8,503 nucleotides of DNA from Subdoligranulum variabile (GTDB lineage: Bacteria > Bacillota > Clostridia > Oscillospirales > Ruminococcaceae). The stretch lies in contig QAKI01000053.1 in the NCBI GenBank assembly GCA_003343905.1, positions 1-8,503 of the forward strand, given 5' to 3'. The notes beneath the pieces were generated by a model, which did no database searches, was not told the DNA's origin, and saw only the letters and a program-made list of their open reading frames with translations. Shown here piece by piece: positions 1 through 7,900 of this stretch (the first letter of the stretch is position 1; every line of letters starts with the position of its first letter). The position numbers and the translations under genes were made by a program.

Positions 1-174
1 AACGGTTTCGGTGACGGCACTTTGAAAGCTGTAAAAGAGGCACAGAGAGCAGGTAAAGTCACAGTTGACGGTATCGTTGGCGAGAAGACCATCAATGCTA
101 TCTATCATCTCATCAATGACGGTATTCGAGCAAAAGACAACAAAATTGCCAACGCAAAAAAGGCACTCGGCTAA
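1..174 (+). CDS. C-terminal end of a peptidoglycan-binding-domain protein (probable phage-type lysin or cell-wall hydrolase), 5' truncated by the window
   Basis: The frame is open from base 1 to a TAA at 172-174 and gives 57 visible residues. Residues 1-40 read as the end of a PG_binding_1-like repeat: an FGDGT turn, a helix with AVKEAQ, then VDGIVGEKTINAI, which matches the family's common VDGIVGPKTxxAL pattern. Such repeats anchor amidases, lysozymes and phage endolysins to peptidoglycan. The last ~17 residues are lysine- and alanine-rich and follow the repeat. The catalytic domain is outside the window, so the enzyme class cannot be stated. The gene converges on the three-gene cassette at 332-2360 and is separated from it by a bidirectional terminator. 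A lysin followed by a reverse-oriented AT-rich cassette is typical of the end of a prophage, but that setting is inferred. A non-phage cell-wall hydrolase or spore-cortex protein is also possible. Confidence 0.7.
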   Translation, partial: NGFGDGTLKAVKEAQRAGKVTVDGIVGEKTINAIYHLINDGIRAKDNKIANAKKALG

Positions 175-230
175 TTAAAACCTAAAGGACATTCTTAATG
201 TCTTGACAAACACATAATTGCAAAAATATT

Positions 231-262
231 CCCCTCACCTATAAGTTAATATAGGTGAGGGG
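231..262. terminator. Bidirectional intrinsic terminator between convergent genes
   Basis: A perfect 13-bp inverted repeat (231-243 and 250-262, starting CCCCTCACC) encloses a 6-nt loop. On the + strand it is followed by ATTTTCTGCTTTGTT. On the - strand it is followed by AATATTTTTG. It lies 57 nt after the lysin-like stop and about 70 nt after the stop of the leftward operon, so it can end both transcripts. Confidence 0.85.
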
Positions 263-331
263 ATTTTCTGCTTTGTTATATAGCAGTAAGAATTAGAATT
301 ATTATAAGCACTTGTTTATACTTTATTTCCT

Positions 332-1240
332 TTAGTTATCTAAATTGGATATCTTGCTTTGAATCTTTTCTGTTAATGTTTCTCCTACATTCTTCATAAA
401 ACCAACATAAACATCTTTACTCCAAAGCTCATTTACAATATCTGTGTTATACTCTTGAAAAAGTAAAGGTAAAATCTCCATATAAACAGTTAAATACAAT
501 TTTGCAATTTTTTGTTCTGGGGTTTTCTCCTGCTCAAAACTACCACTATAAACATCTAACTGAGCATTTATAGTACCTTTTTGCAGAATTAAGCTTATAT
601 TAGAATGCCCCGTATAGTTTAAATCTAACTTTACCTGGTTTAAGTTGCTACTTTCTAACAAAAAAGACAATGTGCTAATAATATTCATTACTGTCTCTCC
701 ACTTGCAGAAACCTTAGATTGCATATCCTCAGTGTCGCCCTTAAGGCCTTTAATTGCATCTAATTTTAAAGACTTGTCATCAGGAACTATCTCAATATCA
801 CAATTAGAATTGTATACTCTATAAATAAGCCAAATAAAAAAATCGTTAGAGAAATCAAATGAATTTTTCTCTATTTCATTTTTTCCGCTATATGATAGTA
901 AGCGTCGCAATAGTTTTTGGGCAGAGGAATTCTGATCAATAATATAGTTTATTCCAGAACCTGTTGTATATACAATTATAAATCCCTCTCGCTTTACAAC
1001 TCTATCTCCATAAACATCTCCTGCAGTAATTTGATCATATGAATATTTTATATAGTTATATTCTACTTCTTTCCCATTCAACACCATATTTTCATTGTTT
1101 TCAAAAGTTTTGCTTAAATTCCAGTTATTCCATGTAATGTTTATGCTTTTTTCATCAGAAATAACATTATCAATCAGACTATCTATTGCTGAATTTATAT
1201 TTTCAGACCTTGTATCGTGCCATCTTGTTGTTGCTGCCAT
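332..1240 (-). CDS. Uncharacterised 302-aa soluble protein, third gene of the leftward three-gene cassette
   Basis: I do not recognise a family. The protein has no signal peptide or membrane segment. Residues 1-60 are polar and rich in Asn, Ser and Asp. Residues 62-102 look like beta strands (a GFIIVYTTGSG stretch at 86-96). Residues 104-145 are mixed helix, and 175-200 form an amphipathic helix (VMNIISTLSFLLES). Residues 203-233 are alternating beta strands around NYTGHSNISLIL, and the last 65 residues are helical. The ATG at 1240 shares one base with the TAA of the membrane-protein gene (TAATG), so its translation is probably coupled to that gene. A purine-rich AAGGCGG lies upstream. The coding sequence is much more AT-rich than the island genes or the LicD gene, which suggests recent acquisition. 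It may be the sensor or effector partner of the membrane protein, but no catalytic motif is visible. It is the last gene before the shared terminator at 231-262. Confidence 0.8.
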   Translation of the reverse strand: MAATTRWHDTRSENINSAIDSLIDNVISDEKSINITWNNWNLSKTFENNENMVLNGKEVEYNYIKYSYDQITAGDVYGDRVVKREGFIIVYTTGSGINYIIDQNSSAQKLLRRLLSYSGKNEIEKNSFDFSNDFFIWLIYRVYNSNCDIEIVPDDKSLKLDAIKGLKGDTEDMQSKVSASGETVMNIISTLSFLLESSNLNQVKLDLNYTGHSNISLILQKGTINAQLDVYSGSFEQEKTPEQKIAKLYLTVYMEILPLLFQEYNTDIVNELWSKDVYVGFMKNVGETLTEKIQSKISNLDN

Positions 1241-1869
1241 TATTTCTCTACCGCCTTCAAATGTACATTATTGTGTTTATAAACCAATCCTATTCTTTTT
1301 CTGCTAAGTGAAGGATATAATACAACCGAGGTTTCTCCATCAATAATATCTAAAATCATAGCAAATCTAAAAGTTTGACTACTATCAATAGTATCACTAT
1401 TACCAAATAATTTTTCTAAGTTAATACAGTAGTTTCCTTCTCTCACTTTTACTTCAGGTCTTTTATATGTATTTTGAATTTCAGCAAAGGCAGGCTTTTT
1501 TATTATCAAATCAACGTCTTTAAAAGCTTTTTTCTTTCCTCTCATTTTCACAAGTACATTTGCTTGAGTTAAACCATCAGAATTGAAATCTAAAAATGCA
1601 TCGGAATCTACATTTAGAGACGCACCTTGTTGCGATATAATTATACTCAATTCTGACATTAATCTTTTTCTTATAATGTCAGAAAAAAATTCCATAAAGA
1701 AGTCAATAATAATATCTATAACCGCAAAATATGCTGTGATACATATTTCGTAAGTATATTCATTTGGTACAAATGGTAAAAAGTCAAAAATATTAAACTT
1801 ATTTGCCAGGCAAACTCCAATTACAGCACTTAACAACGGTGTAATAATTTTCCATGCTTTTTTTATCAT
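1240..1869 (-). CDS. Uncharacterised 209-aa membrane-anchored protein, second gene of the three-gene cassette
   Basis: The start is taken as the ATG at 1869 (MIKKAW), not the in-frame ATG at 1899. At 1869 the ATG overlaps the upstream TGA as TGATG and an AGGTG ribosome site lies about 9 nt before it. The upstream ATG has no convincing site and would overlap the first gene by 31 bp. The protein opens with a basic MIKK, then a hydrophobic segment at about residues 7-23 and a second at about 41-62, followed by positive IRKRL. This suggests two transmembrane helices with the C-terminal ~145 residues in the cytoplasm. That domain looks beta-rich (VLVKMRGKKK at 105-114, VDLIIKK at 119-125, TSVVLYPSL at 180-188). 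No family was recognised. Two membrane helices plus a soluble domain is a layout used by many membrane-acting effectors of bacterial immunity, but this function is inference only. Confidence 0.8.
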   Translation of the reverse strand: MIKKAWKIITPLLSAVIGVCLANKFNIFDFLPFVPNEYTYEICITAYFAVIDIIIDFFMEFFSDIIRKRLMSELSIIISQQGASLNVDSDAFLDFNSDGLTQANVLVKMRGKKKAFKDVDLIIKKPAFAEIQNTYKRPEVKVREGNYCINLEKLFGNSDTIDSSQTFRFAMILDIIDGETSVVLYPSLSRKRIGLVYKHNNVHLKAVEK

Positions 1870-2360
1870 CAAAGTAAGCACCTCGCAACAAGTATGCATA
1901 TGTCTTTTGATAAATCATCAAAAGACTCAGTGTTCACCCCGAAAATGCCATTCGATTGTATATAAAAATTAGGAGCAAATCCCTCATTGTATTTTTCTTT
2001 TATATATACCTTTCTTATATCAATAGATGATTGCTCTGACAAAAACTTAATTTTATCCAACAAATCAGCAAAATATGCCGGATTGGTTTCAATGTTTTTA
2101 AGAAGATTTTTTATCTCATTTTCTAATTCACAATCTTCCTCAGCAAATTCTATTCTATATACTAAAAAACCTTTCTTTATAACAAACTCTCGCAATATTC
2201 GCATCATAATTTCTGTTGTAACAATAACTTGACTATATCCTTTAGCTTTACATTCGCGTAAAAAAGTATAGTACTCTACATTATCATCATAGAGAACACT
2301 TTCAATTATTTCTTCGCTATTTTCTTTTTTCAAAAATAGTTTAGCTTTCTCAAATTTCAT
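1869..2360 (-). CDS. Uncharacterised 163-aa soluble protein, first gene of the three-gene cassette
   Basis: The ATG at 2360 is preceded by a strong GAGGGAGG ribosome site (2368-2375) and lies about 28 nt downstream of the expected transcript start of a consensus promoter. The start is therefore well supported. The protein is an alpha/beta type without signal peptide or membrane segment. A possible Rossmann-like beta strand (SQVIVTTEIMM, residues 43-53) is followed by a helix and a second strand (FLVYRIEFAEED, 65-76). An acidic, Lys-rich helical stretch (78-112) follows, and the tail ends in SKDICILVARCLL. No catalytic motif stands out and no family was recognised. Its TGA overlaps the start of the membrane-protein gene, so the products are probably made in fixed proportion and may form a complex. 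The coding sequence is very AT-rich like the other two genes. Confidence 0.8.
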   Translation of the reverse strand: MKFEKAKLFLKKENSEEIIESVLYDDNVEYYTFLRECKAKGYSQVIVTTEIMMRILREFVIKKGFLVYRIEFAEEDCELENEIKNLLKNIETNPAYFADLLDKIKFLSEQSSIDIRKVYIKEKYNEGFAPNFYIQSNGIFGVNTESFDDLSKDICILVARCLL

Positions 2361-2365
2361 TTCCG

Positions 2366-2375
2366 TGCCTCCCTC
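2366..2375 (-). promoter_or_regulatory. Strong ribosome binding site of the three-gene cassette
   Basis: On the - strand, GAGGGAGG (2368-2375) sits about 7 nt before the ATG at 2360. It fixes the start of the first cassette gene. Confidence 0.75.
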
Positions 2376-2395
2376 AATTGATAATTTTACATAAT

Positions 2396-2425
2396 ATTAT
2401 ATCATCTGTTTTTGCATTTTGTCAA
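2396..2425 (-). promoter_or_regulatory. Consensus sigma-70-type promoter of the three-gene cassette
   Basis: On the - strand, TTGACA (2425-2420), an 18-bp spacer and TATAAT (2401-2396) are both perfect hexamers. The expected start is near 2389, giving a leader of about 28 nt. No operator-like dyad overlaps it, so expression may be constitutive and strong. Confidence 0.85.
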
Positions 2426-2636
2426 GTATTTTGCGAATTTTAATCCGTTAAATTGTGTAAAATCACATAAATATATTATATTTTGAAATACGTAAAAACA
2501 TTTATCTACTGTCTTTATGATATGCGAATTCACTCATCACTACAACTACGCCTTTTCTGAGAACTTTTTTCTATCTTTTATGAAATTCAATAGGCACTAT
2601 ATTTTCGATTTAGAGAAAACACAATTAATATCAAAC

Positions 2637-2697
2637 AAATTTGAACAGCTCTCTTAGCGACACATTATTTTTCGTTAAGAGAGGACTATTCAAATTT
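2637..2697. repeat. Long imperfect inverted repeat (hairpin)
   Basis: The arms are 2637-2660 and 2672-2697. Both carry AAATTTGAA followed by CTCTCTTA and CGA, with two substitutions and a 2-nt insertion, around an 11-nt loop (CACATTATTTT). The transcript would fold into a stem of about 22 pairs on either strand. On the + strand it ends in TTTTTC, so it could work as a terminator. It could equally be a small non-autonomous element or a recombinase site. No gene reads into it directly apart from read-through past the tRNA-Pro terminator. Confidence 0.7.
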
Positions 2698-2822
2698 TTC
2701 CTCCAGCACTTTGTATTATACCTACAAGTTCTTGTACGGATACAGTTTACAAATTAAAGGTTAGGTGAATATCACAACTTTTTCTGCCTTGCATTTGCCT
2801 AACATTTTTAACCGTTTTTCTT

Positions 2823-2842
2823 GTATTTTAGCGTATTTTAGC
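2823..2842. repeat. Perfect tandem duplication of a 10-mer
   Basis: GTATTTTAGC occurs twice head to tail (2823-2832 and 2833-2842), just beyond the T-run of the tRNA-Pro terminator. Function is unknown. It may be chance, slippage, or a binding site. Confidence 0.6.
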
Positions 2843-2850
2843 AGATAAAA

Positions 2851-2902
2851 GACAAAAAATAACCGCACTAAAAAGCTTAAAAATGGCTTTCTAATGCGGC
2901 TT
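2851..2902 (-). terminator. Intrinsic terminator of tRNA-Pro
   Basis: On the - strand, directly after the tRNA, GCCGCATTAGAAAGC (from 2900) pairs with GCTTTTTAGTGCGG (to 2863), allowing G-U pairs. It is followed by ATTTTTTG at 2860-2853. The hairpin begins about 9 nt after the encoded CCA. Confidence 0.85.
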
Positions 2903-2908
2903 TTTCTA

Positions 2909-2985
2909 TGGTCGAGGTGACAGGACTTGAACCTGCGGCATCTTGGTCCCAAACCAAGCACTCTACCAAACTGAGCTACACCTCG
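2909..2985 (-). tRNA. tRNA-Pro (anticodon UGG)
   Basis: On the - strand the gene starts CGAGGTG and ends CACCTCG followed by discriminator A and an encoded CCA. The seven acceptor pairs are perfect. The D arm contains TAGCTCAGTTTGGTAGAG. The anticodon stem CTTGG/CCAAG encloses the loop TTTGGGA, placing TGG as the anticodon, so it decodes proline CCN codons. The T arm reads GCAGGTTCAAGTCCTGT with the usual TTCAA loop. All arms are intact. It has its own promoter (3015-3043) and terminator (2851-2902) and is read alone. Its 3' end faces the accessory block on the left, as in many tRNA-linked integration sites, though no duplicate of the 3' end was found inside the window. Confidence 0.97.
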
Positions 2986-3014
2986 AAATGTTGTTTAACA
3001 ACAACAGCTTGATT

Positions 3015-3043
3015 ATTATATACCATATTTTCGGGTTTGTCAA
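3015..3043 (-). promoter_or_regulatory. Consensus promoter of tRNA-Pro
   Basis: On the - strand, TTGACA (3043-3038), a 17-bp spacer and TATAAT (3020-3015) are perfect hexamers at ideal spacing. Expected start is near 3008, about 23 nt before the mature 5' end of the tRNA. Confidence 0.9.
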
Positions 3044-3104
3044 CACAATTTTCGCTTTTTATTCAAAATTAATTCAAATATTTTGAAAATCACCATAACA
3101 GACC

Positions 3105-3150
3105 GATAATACAACACAAAACAGCCGTCTCTGCATAAGAAACGGCTGTT
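3105..3150 (-). terminator. Intrinsic terminator next to a tRNA/tmRNA-like 3' end
   Basis: AACAGCCGT (3120-3128) and ACGGCTGTT (3142-3150) form a perfect 9-bp stem with a 13-nt loop. Read on the - strand it is followed by TTTGTGTTGT. The stem begins at the final A of a CCACCA, as in the terminator of a structural RNA gene. The RNA gene itself is not present upstream. Confidence 0.65.
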
Positions 3151-3162
3151 GGTGGAGGTAGC
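3150..3162 (-). other. Probable attachment-site scar: last ~13 nt of a tRNA or tmRNA gene
   Basis: On the - strand the sequence reads GCTACCTCCACCA and runs straight into a terminator. It looks like an acceptor-stem 3' strand (TACCTCC), discriminator A and CCA. Clostridial tmRNA (ssrA) genes commonly end in CACCTCCACCA, as far as I recall. The preceding bases do not form a T arm (no TTCRA loop), so only the tail is present. Integrating elements that target the 3' end of such genes leave this kind of duplicate. This is inference; a chance match of about a dozen bases is possible. Confidence 0.4.
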
Positions 3163-3299
3163 ATTGACAAGTGGCTTATTTACCGGATTTTCAGGGTGTG
3201 ACAGTAAAGTTGACAGTTCTGATTTAAAAAATTTCTTCGCAAATTGCATAAAACAATGCAATTTTCACCGTGTTTATACCTATATATGGAGGTGAAAAA
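3163..3299. other. Island left edge: short TGACA repeats and a perfect hairpin
   Basis: The stretch between the RNA-tail scar and the first island gene has TTGACA at 3164-3169, GTGACAGT at 3198-3205 and TTGACAGT at 3210-3217. It also has a perfect 9-bp inverted repeat AAATTGCAT/ATGCAATTT (3241-3249 and 3256-3264, 6-nt loop). These may be recombinase arm sites or relics of an attachment region. No clear promoter for the following gene was found. Confidence 0.45.
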
Positions 3300-3551
3300 A
3301 TGGGCTTTACAACGACCACCATTGAAACCGTGGCAACGGTGTGGGCATACTTCCGGCATTTATCCGGCAAAGAGGTGTTCGCCGCCGCAACCGTCAATTA
3401 CAAGGAAGATGTGCTGTTTCAAATCGGATACCGCACGGACATAACCCCGGCGCACATGATCCGCTACAACGGCGTTGATTATGAGATAACCCGCATTGAT
3501 ACCTTTGAGGGGTACAAAACCGATCTGACGGTTTACTGCAAGAGGAAATGA
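3300..3551 (+). CDS. Phage head-tail adaptor (head closure) protein, N-terminally shortened remnant
   Basis: The ATG at 3300 follows a good GGAGGTG site (3288-3294). The 83-aa product matches the phage head-tail joining family (Phage_H_T_join type): ATVWAYFRHLSGKEVF at residues 12-27, the IGYRTDITPAHMIRYNG strand pair at 42-58, then DYEITRID and a final LTVYC strand. These small proteins sit between the portal ring and the tail during assembly of siphovirus particles. Family members are usually about 105-115 aa and start with a strand such as HRITIQ. Here that first ~20-residue strand is missing and the ATG falls at the following turn, so the gene looks cut at its 5' end. It has no other structural phage genes around it, so it is probably a relic of a prophage and not functional in assembly. 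Whether it is translated is unknown. Confidence 0.75.
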   Translation: MGFTTTTIETVATVWAYFRHLSGKEVFAAATVNYKEDVLFQIGYRTDITPAHMIRYNGVDYEITRIDTFEGYKTDLTVYCKRK

Positions 3552-3584
3552 CAAAAATAAAATATCTAAAATTGCAATATAATA

Positions 3585-3613
3585 TTGATTTTTCAGCCCT
3601 TTTGTGCTATACT
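3585..3613 (+). promoter_or_regulatory. Promoter of the restriction-modification operon
   Basis: TTGATT (3585-3590), a 17-bp spacer and TATACT (3608-3613) form a good sigma-70-type promoter. Expected start is near 3620, about 30 nt before the regulator ATG. It lies between the head-tail remnant and the XRE gene. Confidence 0.7.
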
Positions 3614-3627
3614 ATATATTCGTATAT
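3614..3627 (+). promoter_or_regulatory. Candidate operator of the XRE regulator
   Basis: ATATA-TTCG-TATAT forms a dyad directly after the -10 hexamer and over the expected start site. A repressor bound here would block the operon. The likely binder is the regulator encoded just downstream. Inference from position and symmetry. Confidence 0.4.
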
Positions 3628-3649
3628 CGTACAAGGGGGCTGTCTTTTT

Positions 3650-3871
3650 ATGACATACAGCTATAACAAGCTATGGAAAATGTTGATTGACCGCAAAATA
3701 ACGAAAACAGAAATGCGAAAGCAAGCGGGTATCAGCACAAATATGCTTGCCAAAATGGGCAGGGACGAACCCGTTTCTATGGAAACACTGGCAAAGATAT
3801 GTACAACGCTGAATTGCGCGCTTGACGATATTGTTGAAATAACGGCTGATGAAAGCGGGGCAATAAAATGA
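3650..3871 (+). CDS. XRE (Cro/C1-type) helix-turn-helix regulator of the restriction-modification operon
   Basis: The ATG at 3650 follows AAGGGGG (3633-3639) at about 10 nt. An in-frame reading extends to 3548 but covers the promoter, so the short form is chosen. The 73-aa protein is a single HTH domain. Helix 1 is YNKLWKMLIDRK (5-16), and the turn and recognition helix fall in KTEMRKQAGISTNMLAKMGRD (19-39, joined by GIS). It is followed by VSMETLAKICTTLNCALDDIVEI, the typical end of the Cro/C1 HTH_26-like group. Its TGA overlaps the methyltransferase ATG as ATGA (4 bp), so the two are translationally coupled. By position it probably controls its own operon through the dyad at 3614-3627, like the controller (C) proteins of type II systems. 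Here the order is regulator, methylase, nuclease, all in one transcript. Binding and the direction of control are inferred. Confidence 0.85.
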   Translation: MTYSYNKLWKMLIDRKITKTEMRKQAGISTNMLAKMGRDEPVSMETLAKICTTLNCALDDIVEITADESGAIK

Positions 3872-4971
3872 ACTTGAAGATATTTTCATTCTTTTCGGGA
3901 AGTGGTTTTCTTGATTTAGGCTTTGAGTTAAACGGATATACGATTGATCTTGTAAACGAATTTTCCCCTGCATTTATAAATGCCTATAAGTATTCAAGAA
4001 TGAAAATGGGGTTATCTGCCCCCAAATACGGTTATAGCAATATTGATATTAACGAATACTTATTTGACCGTGCCGATGAATTGCGCGGGTATATCTCAGA
4101 CGCACGAAAGGATAATGACCTTGTCGGTTTTATTGGCGGCCCGCCATGTCCTGATTTTTCGGTTGCGGGCAAACAGCGCGGCAGAAACGGTGACAATGGA
4201 AAGCTATCATTGTCATATGTCCAGTTAATTATTGCACAACACCCTGACTTTTTCCTTTTTGAAAATGTAAAAGGGTTATGGAAAACGGCAAAACATCGTG
4301 AGTTTTACGAAGAACTGAAAGCCATGCTGTCAAATGCCGGATATTTTTTGACCGATCGCCTAACTAACGCTATTGAGTTTGGCGCACCCCAAGACCGCGA
4401 CAGAATACTTTTGTTCGGCGTTAGCAAAAGCCTGTTTCCACAGAAAACAGATGATCCGCTTTTGGCGTTTCCGTGGGATAAGTATATAGTACATTCCTTA
4501 GAAGAAATTAAAAACATTAACTGGCCTACAACAAACCCATTCAGCGAAAATGCTCCAACGCCTTGTCCGGCAGGAATTCCGAAAGAATTGACTGTTCAAT
4601 ATTGGTTTGATAAAAACGATGTGCTGAATCACCCGAACGGAAACGATTGTTTTACCCCGCGTTCGGGAATTGCAAAAATGATTTCTGTTGATGAGGGAGA
4701 CGACAGCAAAAAATCATATAAACGCCTACACCGTTGGAGATATTCGCCAACCGTTGCTTATGGGAACAACGAAGTACATTTGCACCCATATAAGGCTCGC
4801 CGTTTGACTGTCGCAGAAGCACTTGCCTTGCAATCGTTGCCGAAAGAGTTTGTACTGCCGCCGGAAATGTCACTAACAGACAAATTCAAAACAACAGGAA
4901 ATGGCGTTCCATTTATGCTTTCAAGCGGTATTGCAAAAACCATTTCAGATTTTATGACGGAGGTGTTGTAA
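3868..4971 (+). CDS. DNA (cytosine-5)-methyltransferase of a type II restriction-modification system
   Basis: The 367-aa enzyme would transfer a methyl group from S-adenosylmethionine to C5 of cytosine in a defined DNA site and so shield host DNA from the partner nuclease. The family motifs are in order: motif I FSFFSGSGFLDLGFE (6-20, AdoMet binding), motif IV GGPPCPDFS (90-98, catalytic Cys94), motif VI ENVKG (132-136), motif VIII QDRDRI (175-180), motif IX RRLTVAEALALQSLP (311-325) and motif X TGNGVP (343-348). Motif IV has PCP where many members have PCQ; PCP occurs in a subset of the family. The region 185-305 is the target-recognition part; its recognised sequence cannot be read by eye. 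The length is normal for a complete single-chain enzyme. It overlaps the regulator gene by 4 bp and is followed after one base by the nuclease gene. Confidence 0.95.
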   Translation: MNLKIFSFFSGSGFLDLGFELNGYTIDLVNEFSPAFINAYKYSRMKMGLSAPKYGYSNIDINEYLFDRADELRGYISDARKDNDLVGFIGGPPCPDFSVAGKQRGRNGDNGKLSLSYVQLIIAQHPDFFLFENVKGLWKTAKHREFYEELKAMLSNAGYFLTDRLTNAIEFGAPQDRDRILLFGVSKSLFPQKTDDPLLAFPWDKYIVHSLEEIKNINWPTTNPFSENAPTPCPAGIPKELTVQYWFDKNDVLNHPNGNDCFTPRSGIAKMISVDEGDDSKKSYKRLHRWRYSPTVAYGNNEVHLHPYKARRLTVAEALALQSLPKEFVLPPEMSLTDKFKTTGNGVPFMLSSGIAKTISDFMTEVL

Positions 4972-7900
4972 TATGGCAAAATATACTGCGTATAATCTTG
5001 TTCGTGCTATTAGTTTGTTGCCACGAAACACGAATTATAACTATGTCAATCCACGAACGCCGGGGCTAATTCATATCGAAAATGTTGCATTACCCACCGG
5101 ACCCATTCAAATTCGCCGTTGGAATCCCCGCAAGGGTGAAACCTTTTCCGGTGCGAATGTGGAAAGCATTTCGTCAGAAATGATATGGCGTGTCGCAAAC
5201 GCCGTTAATCATGGCGAGCCGATAAACCTTGATCGAGTTTTAGGCGGGTCGTATAACACCCGTTCCGTGCTTGAAACACTAATGGCTTTAACCCCGGAAT
5301 TTTATTTTTGTTATCCCGGCAGAATAAAAGACATTGACGGGCATTCATCAATCGAGCATGGACACAAGCATTTAATATGGCTGCCCGATGAACCGCACCC
5401 GCAAGGTGTTTTAACCGAAAAAGAAGTGCCAAACATGGCTATTTCCGAAATACCCTTGCAGTCTGTCACTTATGATAATTTAATTTTGCCTGATAATATG
5501 ACCGTTGGCGGAGATATGAACATTGAAGTTGTTCGCCGACACACTCAAATTCAAATAGCTCTGTATTTAATTGGATTGCAGTTAGGGTATAGAACATGGA
5601 TCGCACAAAACGATAAGGGTATCATATATAAGGACAAGCCTTTAATTGAACAACCTGGTATTATCCCTGCTTTGCGGAATGAAAACATCATTTCTGCTTT
5701 CCCCGGCGCCGAACCGTCAGCAAAGTTTATTGATTGTATTTGGTTTCAAAACCACCGCTTTATGCCCGCTGTCATGGAAGTTGAACATACAACAGGTGTA
5801 ACATCTGGACTAACAAGAATGAAAGGCTTGCAGGACGCAATGCCAGCATTTAATACCCGATATGTGATTGTTGCACCCGACAGCGACCGTGAAAAAGTGG
5901 TTGACGAAGCAAATCGTCCGCAATTCGTTTCGCTTGACGCACGATATTTTTCTTATTCATCGGTTGAAGAACTATACTATATTTGCACGCATAGAAATTT
6001 GCATGGCGTTACACAAGAATTTCTTGATTGCTACATGGAAAAGGTGTGCGTGAACTAATTGCTAATTGTCGCTTATCTTTCACTATCTTTTAGTATCGGT
6101 TTGTGGATTTAAGCGACAAACAAGCGCCAAAGCAAAATTGCGATGCATAAATAAACGCATAAAACAGCAATATATTGAATAAAATCAACAGAAATACGCT
6201 ATATATGCAATTTATATGCAGTATAGCGTGTTTCTTGTATTATCTGAAAAAAATATGATTTCAGCAATCCACAGGTATTTGCACAGCTTGAAGATAAGGC
6301 AATTGACGGTCAGCTTGATTATTCGGACTTTCCGCCACCCGAGTATAAATACTTTCTATGCGGATACGGCAATCAAGACAGCGAACAAGCGAACCTATCT
6401 AACCGCTCCGTAACAAGAGAGGGTTTGTTATACTAAAAATTCAATAACCAATCAAAGCACTTAATCAATCGGTTTGAGTGCTTTTTTGATACCCAAAAAT
6501 AAAAAGACGGTCAAAAAACCGTCTTCTTTGGTGCACCTGACAGGACTTGAACCTGCACCTTCGTGAAAAGATATGGACCTGAACCATACGCGTCTGCCAA
6601 TTCCGCCACAGGTGCTTATTAAGTTTTTGCTCTCGATTTTTACACGGCGGAGAAACCGAGGCGGAGCTTACTTTCAGATAAATCTTACTCTTCGGCTGAT
6701 TCCGCAACAACACTCAAAATGTGCTATATTATTATAGCAGACCGACAGGTAAGTGTCAAGTGACATTTACTTTATCGGTCTGTTTTACGCTGATTATTTT
6801 TCAGAATCGGGTTTGCGGATTTTGAAACCGTCATATTTTCCGATGTCGCAGAGGGCAATTTCGTGGCAACCCATTCTTGTTGACAGCGGTGCAAGCTCCA
6901 TATAGTCGCCGTAGAGGAAAGTAAGGTACTTGTCATATTCCTTTGGCACGGGGAACTTGTAACCCTCAAAGTCGGCATAAGCAACATCGTCAAGATATTC
7001 CTTTGGAAAAGCACCGTTATAAATATTTCTGCCCATTCCGTCATAGAGATATTTTGCGTTCTTTTTGTTTTTAAAGAATTTTAAAGTACGGACTTCAAGC
7101 CACATACTGAATCTGAGCGGAAATATTTTCTTGCAGAAATTTGTTACAATGCTCTGGATTCTACTGCCGTTTTCAGCCTTGCGATTATTCCATTTATTGA
7201 ACACCAGCGCTCTTGTGAACAGAGTCACAGCCATATGAATTTTTCGTCCGATTGCTGAATTGGCTGTGTTATCATGACAGAAAATATCAAACGCAATTCC
7301 GTTGTGCATTGCGTGATGGTCTTTTGCAAAGTCGGTTGCAAAGAAAGTGTCGTCAAGTCTGACCTTGGCAAATTCATAGAAACAAGCCTTGTCCGTATGG
7401 TACGATTGAAAAGTCATATTGCTCGGAAGTTCCTTTGGCGCAATCTCGCAAAAGCGGTCAAAATCTTCACGCAACATCATAATATCGGCATCATCATCCC
7501 ACGGAATGAATCCTTTGTGACGGATTGCACCGAGAAGTGTTCCGCCGCCGAGAAAATATTTTATGTTATGCTTTCGACAAATTCTGTCGGTTTCAAGCAG
7601 AAATGCAAGCTGAATTTCGTGGATTGAATCAAGTCTGCGTTCGTGTGAGTGGGGGATACGCAGAACTTTTTCGGACTTCATCTTGTCCATTATGCAGATT
7701 TTCAGCATGGTTTCAAGGTCAATGTCGGGAGTGCATTCGTTTACGGAAATCTTGTTTGAATTAATTGCACAGCCATCAAGCTCCGTAAAATCGCCCGACT
7801 CAATTGTACAGCGACTGCCGTAAATATCGTTGAGAACAGCCGCAATCATAATCAGCGATGCGTTGCAGTTTTTGCCGCCGACATTATAAACTGCGTTTTC

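Larger units (their letters stand above)
2426..2850. other. Intergenic stretch without a recognisable gene
   Basis: No frame here shows a protein with family features or a ribosome site. The sequence is AT-rich. It holds the long inverted repeat at 2637-2697 and a short tandem repeat at 2823-2842, described separately. It may be the edge of the accessory block next to tRNA-Pro. Confidence 0.6.
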